Positions 1 through 6,715 of a stretch of 42,007 nucleotides of DNA are shown here, in pieces; the first letter of the stretch is position 1; every line of letters starts with the position of its first letter. Under the pieces are notes generated by a model, which did not search any database, had not been told where the DNA came from, and was given only the letters and a program-made list of their open reading frames with translations. This DNA comes from Candidatus Staskawiczbacteria bacterium RIFCSPHIGHO2_02_FULL_42_22. GTDB lineage: Bacteria; Patescibacteriota; Minisyncoccia; Minisyncoccales; Staskawiczbacteraceae. The position numbers and the translations under genes were made by a program. Location: NCBI GenBank assembly GCA_001820175.1, contig MHOT01000023.1, positions 1 through 42,007 on the forward strand. The letters are read 5' to 3'.

Positions 1-102
1 AATTCACAAAAAGTCGAAGAAAAAAAGAAAATTTCGGTGAGATTTTCAGAAGTTTGCCGGACACCCGTTTCAGTCAGATAGTTATATGATTTGACACGGT
101 TT

Positions 103-132
103 TTGGATATAACTGTTTTTGGATATAACTGT
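103..132. repeat. Short tandem direct repeat
   Basis: A word of about 14-16 bases (TTTTTGGATATAACTG) occurs twice head to tail in AT-rich, non-coding sequence at the window edge. Bases 1-169 hold no other feature I can support. Confidence 0.5.
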
Positions 133-169
133 TTTAAACAACCCCCGCCTCAAGCTATCTTTAAGGCAG

Positions 170-204
170 AAAAAAGCCCCACGACAACAACGTTGCGGGA
201 CTTT
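170..204 (-). terminator. Rho-independent terminator of the small zinc-ribbon gene
   Basis: Read on the minus strand, a 10-bp stem (AAAGTCCCGC paired with GTGGGGCTTT, two G·U pairs) is followed by a run of T. It lies about 40 bp past the stop codon of the gene at 247-462, so it most likely ends that transcript. Confidence 0.6.
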
Positions 205-246
205 GAGAAAGCGCCTAGGCGGCACAGCTAAGGGTATCGCATGTAT

Positions 247-462
247 TTACGGTTTTGGCCACGGTTGCCAATGGGTACCCTCTTTGGCTCCCACTTCTAT
301 GAACTTCAGTTCGGGGTGAGTTGGGTCTGACAACCAGGCGACCGTTTGCTCAACATGATCGGGGCAAGCTCGAGCATACTGTGCATGTTCGTGTGCATTT
401 GCCGAGGCCTCGAACATGAGCGTCGCTGGCTTACCACATACGTCACACTTGACCTGAACCAT
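247..462 (-). CDS. Small zinc-ribbon-like hypothetical protein (71 aa)
   Basis: I do not recognise the family. The protein opens with CDVCGKP (a CxxC knuckle at residues 6-9) and has a later C-x-D-H motif (ACPDH, about residues 33-37) plus several histidines, a pattern suggesting a single zinc-binding knuckle. The start is supported by AAGGAG 7 bases before ATG. It is monocistronic, with its own terminator at 170-204. Base composition here and in the next gene is more G+C-rich than in the rest of the window, which may mean the two genes were acquired. The function is unknown. Confidence 0.55.
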   Translation of the reverse strand: MVQVKCDVCGKPATLMFEASANAHEHAQYARACPDHVEQTVAWLSDPTHPELKFIEVGAKEGTHWQPWPKP

Positions 463-526
463 TACTATGCTCCTTTGTGAGAAATGTACTCATCTGCCAC
501 TTCACAAAAATTTACATGAGTAAATT

Positions 527-572
527 ACTCTGAGGTGGGGACGAGTCATTGCTGAATCGTCCTTGATGTGCT
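527..572. repeat. Imperfect hairpin repeat, copy 1
   Basis: The segment has the form CTCTGAGGTGGGGACGA, then an apical loop, then TCGTCCTTGAT. A second, better paired copy lies at 1148-1189, and similarity extends about 25 bases to the left. The 463-663 gap has no other support for a gene. Confidence 0.45.
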
Positions 573-663
573 GTGGTCTCGCCTCAACGTATGTATTTGT
601 TGAGATCCCCACTCACGCCAGGTGTGCTGTGAGCACTTACTAGGCACCTGCCGGACGGTTTCG

Positions 664-981
664 CTAGTGGCCCGCGTTATCGCGGCCCCAGGAACTCCCA
701 TCGGGAGACCATCCGCCCTGGTACTCCAGGTTGAACTGACCCTTGCGAATCAGTTCAGTGATTTCTCTCTCGGTCTGGCGGCACCGGTCATACTCGGCGT
801 TGGACGCACGAGCATCGCGATGCTCTAGAGCCGCAAGAGTGTAGAAATCGTGGGCGTTGGCTTCCCCGTCGACACTGCGGACACACGCACTGTCGGCATC
901 CGGTTGATCTGTGTCGCAGAAGTCAACAATAACTTCGTGCGAACCAACGGTGCCCTTGAACGTATAGAAATCGCTAGCCAT
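664..981 (-). CDS. Hypothetical acidic protein (105 aa)
   Basis: No family is recognised. The protein is soluble, acidic, without signal peptide or membrane segment, and ends in a Gly/Trp/Asp-rich tail (GGWSPDGSSWGRDNAGH). Its middle (about residues 55-80) is charged and probably helical. The start is chosen because AGGAGAG lies 5 bases before the ATG. Codon choice is G+C-rich compared with the rpo and pil genes. It lies between two other small minus-strand genes with gaps of about 200 bp and repeated hairpins, so it is probably transcribed separately. Confidence 0.55.
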   Translation of the reverse strand: MASDFYTFKGTVGSHEVIVDFCDTDQPDADSACVRSVDGEANAHDFYTLAALEHRDARASNAEYDRCRQTEREITELIRKGQFNLEYQGGWSPDGSSWGRDNAGH

Positions 982-1086
982 GATACTCTCCTCTGTGCTC
1001 GGTTGTTACGGTGTCCGAGAAACCTGCTGCCTGTTTCACAACACGTGACAGTCACAGTGATAAATCAACGACTGCTCATTAACTTA

Positions 1087-1213
1087 TTACTGTGACTGAA
1101 TAGAAAGAACTTTTTCCACTTCAGAAAAATCCATTATTATAAATTCCTCTGATGTAGGGACGAATCTTACCGATTCGTCCTTGATCCATTCAATAACGGC
1201 CTGGAACTCGTAA
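1087..1213 (-). CDS. Possible 3' coding remnant or frameshifted extension
   Basis: Directly after the stop of the small membrane protein another frame continues with a protein-like stretch (NNYEFQAVIEWIKDESVRF... to a stop at 1087). No ribosome binding site or start codon lies at a sensible place: the open frame begins only inside the membrane-protein gene. It may be the tail of that gene after a one-base shift, a decayed gene, or chance. The hairpin repeat copy 2 lies inside it. Confidence 0.2.
1148..1189. repeat. Hairpin repeat, copy 2
   Basis: GGACGAATC and GATTCGTCC form a 9-bp perfect stem around TTACC, flanked by CTCTGATGTA on the left and TTGAT on the right. This is the same layout as copy 1 at 527-572, although the stem bases differ. 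Confidence 0.45.
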
Positions 1214-1393
1214 TTATTTGACGGCTCGTTTTCTTTGCCATTCAATATACTCCCGAGCCACCCGCTCGCCTCGCTGTTTTTCGGTTTCACCGAAAAGTAA
1301 AGCGAGGATGCAAATAAGCGGAATGGAGACAAGGAGGAGAACAAAGATACCGCTAAGAATGAAAAAGATGACTAGGAGCATAACATAACCCAT
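1214..1393 (-). CDS. Small single-span membrane protein (59 aa)
   Basis: One strongly hydrophobic helix (about residues 4-38) is followed by a short basic and acidic tail (ETEKQRGERVAREYIEWQRKRAVK), so the C-terminus probably faces the cytoplasm. The start is the ATG at 1393, 7 bases after GGAGG; a TTG further upstream is in frame but has no ribosome site. A near-consensus sigma-70 promoter precedes it. I do not recognise a family; small single-helix proteins of this kind are too generic to assign a role. Confidence 0.55.
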   Translation of the reverse strand: MGYVMLLVIFFILSGIFVLLLVSIPLICILALLFGETEKQRGERVAREYIEWQRKRAVK

Positions 1394-1428
1394 AACATAA
1401 CCTCCGACTAGAATTTGACACAATTGAT

Positions 1429-1456
1429 ATTATACTCCCATAGTAAATTTTGTCAA
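1429..1456 (-). promoter_or_regulatory. Strong sigma-70 promoter for the small membrane protein
   Basis: On the minus strand TTGACA (1456-1451) and TATAAT (1434-1429) are both perfect consensus hexamers with a 16-base spacer. Transcription would start near 1422, about 30 bases before the ATG at 1393. The -35 box sits just outside the hairpin element at 1470-1656. Confidence 0.7.
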
Positions 1457-1469
1457 GCTTCTTGCTTGC

Positions 1470-1656
1470 AACTGCTCACTAGACATAAAAAATAAGCTCA
1501 ACTGCCTCTGGTCGTCATTGCGAGACGCCCGCAGGCGGCGTGGCAATCCAGTAAGAATGATGGCGAGATTGTCCCGATTGCATTGCAATCGTGGATCCTC
1601 GGTGTAACCGGGACTTCGGTGCTCCTCGCAATGACGGTTTGGCCAGTGAGCAGTTA
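1470..1656. mobile_element. MITE-like hairpin with AACTGCTCAC ends and CATTGCGAG core (C1)
   Basis: The outer inverted repeats are AACTGCTCACTAGAC on the left and GGCCAGTGAGCAGTT on the right. The inner CGTCATTGCGAG / CTCGCAATGACG arms belong to a hairpin repeat common in many bacterial genomes. Related copies lie at 10499-10628 and 36667-36817. No coding capacity is evident. Confidence 0.6.
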
Positions 1657-1711
1657 CCCTTGTGTCCTTTACGTAGCGTTTGCCAAAACCTAGTAAGGGC
1701 ATTTTACTAAA

Positions 1712-1920
1712 AATGCGAATCTCGTTTGGCAAAAATGTAAAAAGAGTTTCGGCCGCCCCTTTGGCGAGCCTCGCCTTTTGGCGGGCCTCTTTGCGGATAA
1801 TTTCGCCGCCAGCTTTGTAAAAATGTGCTCGGCGTAGACAAGCTACGCCTAAACATTTTTCCAAAGCTGGCGCCAAAATTCTCTCGCAAATAGAGGCGAT
1901 TGCCAAACGAGATTCGCATT
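1712..1920. mobile_element. MITE-like long hairpin (E3)
   Basis: The ends are perfect inverted repeats of about 20 bases (AATGCGAATCTCGTTTGGCA). Inner arms pair imperfectly around a central stem with CGGCGTAG / CTACGCC, the same kind of centre as in E1 (31683-31860) and E2 (39860-40083). Conceptual translations across it only mirror the palindrome, so I do not call a gene. Target duplication is unclear (TA possible). Confidence 0.5.
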
Positions 1921-1965
1921 AAAAGAGCATCTCGGAGGCGCCCGAATAAGACGCCGAGAGTTAGG

Positions 1966-2013
1966 AAAAAAAATAATAGCCAGAGAGCATGCTCTCTGGC
2001 TATTATTTTTTAT
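1966..2013. terminator. Bidirectional terminator after rpoC
   Basis: A perfect loopless palindrome (arms 1968-1989 and 1990-2011, centre GCATGC) is flanked by A-runs on one side and T-runs on the other, so it can terminate from either strand. It lies 53 bp past the rpoC stop codon. Confidence 0.75.
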
Positions 2014-2065
2014 GTCGAGCTCTTTTAGTAGAATGACCGAGCGACCCCACAATGGCAAGTGCGTA

Positions 2066-5000
2066 CTACCGCCCCTTAAACCCCGTTCCCACCGGAATAA
2101 TCTTACCAATAATCACGTTTTCTTTAAGGCCTCGCAAATGATCCACCTTGCCTTCAAGTGCGGCTTTGATTAAGACGCGAGAAGTTTGCTGGAAGGAAGC
2201 GGCTGACAAGAATGACTCCGATGCCAACGCCACTTCGGAAATACCCAATAAAATCTGGCTGCCAAGCGGTACCTGTTTTTTGGCTTTTTGCAATTGCTCT
2301 ACTTCTTCCTGGAATACGGACCACTCAACAATTTCACCCGGCACCCATGTAGAATCCCCTTCCTGCTTGATGCGAATTCGTGAAAACATTTTTTGAATAA
2401 TAACCTCAACGTGTTTGTCGTGAATATCCACTCCCTGGGAAGCATAAATCCTCTGCACTTCTTTTAAAATGTAGCGCTGGGTTTCTTCCAGGCCGCTGGC
2501 TTTGTACAACTTTTTTAAGTCCAAGCTTCCGCCGCACAATGGCTGGCTTTCGCGAACCTTATCGCCCACGGCAACTAACATGGCGATTCTTCCGGGAATC
2601 TGGTAATCAATCGATAAGTCCTTTTTACCAGAACCTTCGGGTTTTATGGTAATAATTTTCTTTTCTTCATCAATTTTGGTCACCACGCCTTCAGCCAGCG
2701 CACACACCGCTTCTCCTTTTGGAGCGCGGCATTCAAAAATTTCTTCAATTCTTGGCAAACCCTGGGTAATATCTCCGCCTCCGGCTACTCCTCCCAAGTG
2801 GTGGGTTCTTAAGGTCAACTGAGTCCCTGGTTCACCGATGGCCTGAGCCGCCACTACTCCCACCGCTTCACCCAGTTTTATTAATTCGTTTCTTCCCAAA
2901 TCCCAACCGTAACATTTCTGGCACACTCCACGGGCACTTTTACATGAAAGGGGTGATCGAATTTCCACCTTTTCAATTCCCTCTTTAGTAATTTGGGTGG
3001 CCTGGTGCCAATTAATAATGCTTCCCTTTTTAACAATGATTTCTTTTTTACCTCGACCTGCCATAGCTTTCTTGTCCGCCGACTTGTCCGCCGCAGCATT
3101 AGCGGAGGCGGCCTCTTCTGACTCCACGTCTTGCATACAATACCTTCCCACTAATTTAAAGGTGAAATTTTGTTCAATAGCATCAGCATCTTTCTTGAAA
3201 ACCGTAATGCCTTTTTTATCGCCACAGTCCTCTTCTGAAACAATGACATCGTGAGCCACGTCTACCAATCGGCGGGTTAAGTATCCGGCCGAAGAGGTTC
3301 TCAAAGCGGTATCGGCCGTTCCTTTTCTGGCTCCATGAGTGGAAATAAAATACTCAAGCACATTAAACCCTTCGGTAAATGAGGCCTTCACCGGTAACTC
3401 GATAATATCTCCGGCAGGGTTGTTTACCAGCCCCTTCATGCCGGCCATCTGTACCAACTGTGCCCAGGTACCTCGAGCCCCCGCGTTAATAATAGACATT
3501 ACGGGGCCGTCTTCGGGCAAAGTGGTTTTTAGCAAACCCTCCAGTTTTGTTTTAACCGACTGCCAAATCAAAATTTTCTGAGATGTTTTTTCTTCATGGG
3601 AGAGCAAGCCCTTTTCGTAATGGGACTCAATGCGCTCCACCTCTGTTTCAGCATCTTCGATAAGCTGTCCCTTTTCTTTTGGCACAATTAATTCATCCAT
3701 GCCCCAGGAAATTCCAGAAAGCGTGCAGTATTCAAATCCCATGGCTTTAATTTTGTCCAAGGTAGCAATGCATTCCTCTCCATGGTATTTTTCAATAATA
3801 TCACGCACCATGGCTTTCAAGGCCTTGTTGTCTATTAATTTGCTAACGTACGGATACGTGGCCGGCAAACTGCTGTTTAAAATAAGGCGGCCTACGGAGG
3901 TCTCAATAATTTCATGTTCGGGAGATTTGGGGTTTGGCACCTTAATTTTTTCGTTAAGTCCCAGGTAACCATATTCGTGAGCGGTAATGGCTTCAGAGTC
4001 ACTGGAATAAAGCTTCACTTCTTTTGGCTTGCCCTGAGCCGCGGCCAAGGGTTCTTTTATCTTTGACAGGAAATAACACCCAAGCGCGATATCGCGGAAC
4101 GGACCCATGACCGGCATGCCGTTGGCGGGCCTCAATAAGTTTAAGCTAGAAAGCATGATTTCCCTGGCCTCCCTTTGGGCCTCTTCAGATAGCGGCAAAT
4201 ACACGGCCATTTGGTCGCCGTCAAAGTCGGCATTGAAGGCCTCGCAGGCAAACGGATGTAATTTTATAGTATCTCCTTCGGTTAATACCGGATGAAAGGC
4301 CTGAATGCCCAAGCGGTGCAGGGTCGGAGCTCGGTTTAAGAGCACCACCTTATCTTTTACAATTTCTTCCAAAATGGCCCAGACCTCCGGCACCTTTTCT
4401 TCAATTAATCGGGCGGATCCGCGGATGTTATAAGCCAATTCTTTGTCCAGAATACGCTTAATAACAAAGGGCTTAAAAATTTCAAGGGCCAAATTTTTGG
4501 GCAAACCGCACTGTGAAAAATGCAATTCGGTTCCTACGGTAATAACCGATCTTCCTGAATAATCCACGCGCTTGCCCAATAAATTCTGCCTGAACCTTCC
4601 CTGTTTTCCGGCTAAAATAGCAGCCAACGATTTTAATAATCGTTTGCCTCCGGTAGTAGCGGTAGTGGTAACCCCTTTGCGCATTTCGTTATCAATTAAT
4701 GCGTCAACGGCCTCCTGCAACATTCTTTTTTCGTTTCGAACAATGACCGCTGGAGCTGAAATTTCCTGCAAATATTTCAATCGGTTATTGCGGTTAATAA
4801 CCCGACGGTATAAATCGTTTAGGTCAGAAGAGGCATATCGGCCGCCGTCAAGCTGGACCATGGGGCGTAAATCCGGCGGTAAAATGGGTAACACGTCAAT
4901 AAACATCCATTCGGGGCGTATTTTTGCCCGCAACATTCCTTGGAAAAGCTTCAGGCGGCGTAAAATTTTCTTTTTGGTAATCGGAGGAGCTTCGGCGGCC

Positions 5001-5701
5001 TCTTTGACCAATTCATCGGTGGTAATTTGCAAGTCAACACTGGCAAATAATTTCTTTATCACTTCAGCACCGGTCCCGGCTTCAAACATTTCTCCGTATT
5101 TAAGCGACAGTTCATTGTAAACGACCTCAGATAAAATTCTTAGTGGCTTTATTTCCAACACCTCTTCTTTTACTTTTTCCCGGGCCTGTTTCAATTCGTT
5201 TTTGGCGGTTTCGGTAGTTTCTTTCTTAACTTTAGTTTTAAATTCTTGCTCAACTTGGTCTAAGATCCTTTCGCGCGCCTCATTATCAACCTTAGTAATA
5301 ATGTAACTGGAAAAATAAATTACTTTTTCTAATTGCTGACTGGATTTATTTAACACCAAACCCATGCGGCTTGGTACGCCCCGCAAAAACCAAATATGCG
5401 AAACCGGAGTGGCCAACTTAATGTGGCCCATTCTCTCGCGCCTTACCTGTGACTTGGTAACTTCTACCCCGCACCGGTCGCACACCACGCCCTTATACCT
5501 GATTCTTTTATATTTTCCACAGGCACACTCATAGTCCTTGTCAGGGCCGAAAATCCGTTCATCAAAAAGACCATCCTTTTCGGGCTTTTGGGTTCTATAA
5601 TTGATGGTCTCTGGCGTAGTCACTTCGCCATGACTCCAGCTCAAAACTTCCTCGGGAGAAGCCAGTTTTATTCTGATTGATTCTAGGTCTATGACTCGCA
5701 T
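2066..5701 (-). CDS. rpoC: DNA-directed RNA polymerase subunit beta'
   Basis: The largest catalytic subunit of RNA polymerase. Visible hallmarks are the N-terminal zinc ribbon (CACGKY...CDRCG, about residues 59-78), the absolutely conserved NADFDGDQMA loop holding the active-site Mg2+, the trigger-loop/bridge-helix region, and the second zinc site (CGD...CKSARGVCQKC). At 1211 aa it is of ordinary compact bacterial length without a large lineage insert. It is downstream of rpoB but not adjacent: a membrane-protein gene and an oppositely oriented RNA locus lie between. The TGA/TAA ends and the terminator at 1966-2013 close the unit. Confidence 0.98.
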   Translation of the reverse strand: MRVIDLESIRIKLASPEEVLSWSHGEVTTPETINYRTQKPEKDGLFDERIFGPDKDYECACGKYKRIRYKGVVCDRCGVEVTKSQVRRERMGHIKLATPVSHIWFLRGVPSRMGLVLNKSSQQLEKVIYFSSYIITKVDNEARERILDQVEQEFKTKVKKETTETAKNELKQAREKVKEEVLEIKPLRILSEVVYNELSLKYGEMFEAGTGAEVIKKLFASVDLQITTDELVKEAAEAPPITKKKILRRLKLFQGMLRAKIRPEWMFIDVLPILPPDLRPMVQLDGGRYASSDLNDLYRRVINRNNRLKYLQEISAPAVIVRNEKRMLQEAVDALIDNEMRKGVTTTATTGGKRLLKSLAAILAGKQGRFRQNLLGKRVDYSGRSVITVGTELHFSQCGLPKNLALEIFKPFVIKRILDKELAYNIRGSARLIEEKVPEVWAILEEIVKDKVVLLNRAPTLHRLGIQAFHPVLTEGDTIKLHPFACEAFNADFDGDQMAVYLPLSEEAQREAREIMLSSLNLLRPANGMPVMGPFRDIALGCYFLSKIKEPLAAAQGKPKEVKLYSSDSEAITAHEYGYLGLNEKIKVPNPKSPEHEIIETSVGRLILNSSLPATYPYVSKLIDNKALKAMVRDIIEKYHGEECIATLDKIKAMGFEYCTLSGISWGMDELIVPKEKGQLIEDAETEVERIESHYEKGLLSHEEKTSQKILIWQSVKTKLEGLLKTTLPEDGPVMSIINAGARGTWAQLVQMAGMKGLVNNPAGDIIELPVKASFTEGFNVLEYFISTHGARKGTADTALRTSSAGYLTRRLVDVAHDVIVSEEDCGDKKGITVFKKDADAIEQNFTFKLVGRYCMQDVESEEAASANAAADKSADKKAMAGRGKKEIIVKKGSIINWHQATQITKEGIEKVEIRSPLSCKSARGVCQKCYGWDLGRNELIKLGEAVGVVAAQAIGEPGTQLTLRTHHLGGVAGGGDITQGLPRIEEIFECRAPKGEAVCALAEGVVTKIDEEKKIITIKPEGSGKKDLSIDYQIPGRIAMLVAVGDKVRESQPLCGGSLDLKKLYKASGLEETQRYILKEVQRIYASQGVDIHDKHVEVIIQKMFSRIRIKQEGDSTWVPGEIVEWSVFQEEVEQLQKAKKQVPLGSQILLGISEVALASESFLSAASFQQTSRVLIKAALEGKVDHLRGLKENVIIGKIIPVGTGFKGR

Positions 5702-5768
5702 GGGCGTAAATTTTTAATTACTAATTTTTAATTTTTAAATAATTTCTTAATGCCTAAATCTTTGAACG

Positions 5769-6290
5769 CTATTTAATAAATTTAAAGGTGGAAAGCAGGG
5801 GATCCAGAAGTCCTCCTTTAGAAGAACTTATTCTAATTGCCTGATTATTTTTTGGTATAATTATTTCCTGGAAAGTATTTCCCATTTCCGAAGAATATAA
5901 AAATTCCTTTGAAGATACGTTGCCAATCACAATATTATTTATTTCTTGAGGAGATTTTTGTTGCTCCACTTCTAAAACTTTTAAATAGCTTTCTGATAAA
6001 AACTCTATGGTCAAATAAGGATACGCTGGATTCTCTCTACTCACGTCTCCTGCAGCTCTAACTATGAAGAAATCTTTTTTTTCTAAATCAGTTACTTCAT
6101 ATCCTGGGGGATATTTAAACTCAAATCCGTATTCTGCATTTGTATACGTTTTCCAATCAGCAGTTTGGGTATTTGAATTTTGGACATTGACCAATGGAAT
6201 TTGGGATTTTTGCAAATATAAAAATGTCCCACCAATTGCAATGACTATCAATACAATAACTCCAATAATGATTAAAGCTCGTTTTTGCAT
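5769..6290 (-). CDS. PsbP-like single-span membrane protein (about 173 aa)
   Basis: After a basic start (MQKR) comes one membrane helix (IIIGVIVLIVIAIGGTFLYL) and an extracytoplasmic domain. That domain opens with DWKTYTNAEYGFEFKYPPGYE, the motif typical of PsbP-like proteins with a Mog1/PsbP fold that are frequent in Patescibacteria. The role in these bacteria is unknown. I choose the ATG at 6290; an upstream in-frame GTG at 6362 would add 24 residues but overlaps the start of the oppositely oriented sRNA, and neither start has a clear ribosome site. It sits between rpoB and rpoC, 67 bp upstream of rpoC. Confidence 0.65.
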   Translation of the reverse strand: MQKRALIIIGVIVLIVIAIGGTFLYLQKSQIPLVNVQNSNTQTADWKTYTNAEYGFEFKYPPGYEVTDLEKKDFFIVRAAGDVSRENPAYPYLTIEFLSESYLKVLEVEQQKSPQEINNIVIGNVSSKEFLYSSEMGNTFQEIIIPKNNQAIRISSSKGGLLDPLLSTFKFIK

Positions 6291-6309
6291 ATAATTTAGG
6301 GGCGGGGGC

Positions 6310-6337
6310 TTGACAATAGCTTTTGGTCTGCTATACT
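6310..6337 (+). promoter_or_regulatory. Strong sigma-70 promoter of the sRNA
   Basis: TTGACA (6310-6315) and TATACT (6332-6337) are separated by 16 bases, on the plus strand, opposite the 5' end of the PsbP-like gene. The predicted transcription start is near 6344, exactly where complementarity to the downstream tRNA-like gene begins. Confidence 0.65.
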
Positions 6338-6343
6338 GAAGGC

Positions 6344-6416
6344 GCTTATCAGACGACGTCACATTCTAGCAATAGAACCAGAAACAACATTTTCTTAATT
6401 GGAAGTGTTGTTTTTT
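6344..6416 (+). ncRNA. Putative sRNA complementary to the tRNA-like RNA
   Basis: A stand-alone unit of about 73 nt with a near-consensus promoter (6310-6337) and an intrinsic terminator (6383-6416: 12-bp stem with two G·U pairs, loop TTAATT, then T-run). Its first 12-13 bases (6343-6355, CGCTTATCAGACG) are the exact complement of the anticodon arm of the tRNA-like gene (6481-6493). Bases 6360-6368 and 6371-6379 are complementary (18 pairs, one G·U) to the variable arm and T-stem start (6510-6518 and 6497-6505). The two blocks appear in permuted order, so one continuous duplex cannot form. I infer a regulatory or antidote-like RNA; a rearranged tRNA remnant is the alternative. Confidence 0.45.
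6383..6416 (+). terminator. Intrinsic terminator of the sRNA
   Basis: Stem 6383-6394 with 6401-6412 (12 pairs including two G·U), 6-nt loop, followed by TTTT. On the other strand the run would be A, so direction is plus. Confidence 0.6.
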
Positions 6417-6451
6417 GTTCCATTATGATAAAATTGATTTGCGGAGGCATC

Positions 6452-6539
6452 GGAGGTTGAAACCAGATGGATCTGGTCACCGTCTGATAAGCGGTCGGTT
6501 CTATTCATTTAGGATGTGGTTCGATCCCACCGACCTCCG
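6452..6539 (+). tRNA. Non-canonical tRNA-like gene: 8/4 branch, long variable arm, anticodon GAU
   Basis: The gene folds as follows. Acceptor: 8 bp (6452-6459 with 6531-6538, one G·U). D arm: 6-bp stem (6462-6467/6472-6477) with the 4-nt loop TGGA. Anticodon arm: 6479-6495 with loop CTGATAA, giving GAU, U33 and A37. Variable arm: 5 bp (6499-6503/6510-6514). T arm: 4 bp (6516-6519/6527-6530) with the canonical loop TTCGATC. Discriminator: G6539; CCA is not encoded. The 6+4 D arm and 8-bp acceptor resemble tRNA-Sec, the GGAGG acceptor and G73 resemble tRNA-Ser, but the anticodon is that of Ile. Normal tRNA-Ile is class I with a 7/5 branch. tRNAs with 8/4 branches (allo-tRNAs) are known from metagenomes. 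The most likely charging enzyme is SerRS (inference). A weak promoter (TAAAAT at 6429-6434) and a terminator flank it. Confidence 0.7.
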
Positions 6540-6546
6540 CGTCAAG

Positions 6547-6569
6547 GAATCTACTTTTTGGTAGATTTT
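6547..6569 (+). terminator. Terminator after the tRNA-like gene
   Basis: AATCTAC and GTAGATT form a 7-bp stem with loop TTTTTG, followed by TTTT on the plus strand, 8 bases past the discriminator base. This indicates the RNA is a defined transcript. Confidence 0.6.
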
Positions 6570-6632
6570 TTGATTACTCTGGATTGCCGCGGTGCGCGGC
6601 TCCTCACAATGACCAAAAGCGTGCTTTCTATA

Positions 6633-6713
6633 TTTCCGCCCAAATATTTTCTCCAAAAGACACTTCCCCTAGCGCCTCCGGTGTCTTTTGCGGGGAAATA
6701 TTTGGGCGGAAAA
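6633..6713. repeat. Long palindrome directly after the rpoB stop
   Basis: Arms of about 31 bases (6633-6663 and 6681-6713, beginning TTTCCGCCCAAATATTT) pair with few mismatches around a 17-nt loop. It starts 2 bp past the rpoB stop and may end or process the rpoB mRNA, though no T-run follows on the minus strand. A MITE-like element is equally possible. A degenerate CATTGTGAGGAGC fragment lies just to the left (6576-6612). Confidence 0.55.
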
Positions 6714-6715
6714 AA

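Noticed and set aside
1430-1906. 158-aa minus-strand open frame
   Set aside because: It spans two hairpin elements (C1 and E3) and shows no protein-like pattern.
6441-6541. tRNA starting at 6441 with a 7-bp GCGGAGG/CCTCCGC acceptor
   Set aside because: This leaves no possible T stem next to the acceptor and no D arm; the fold from 6452 fits all arms.
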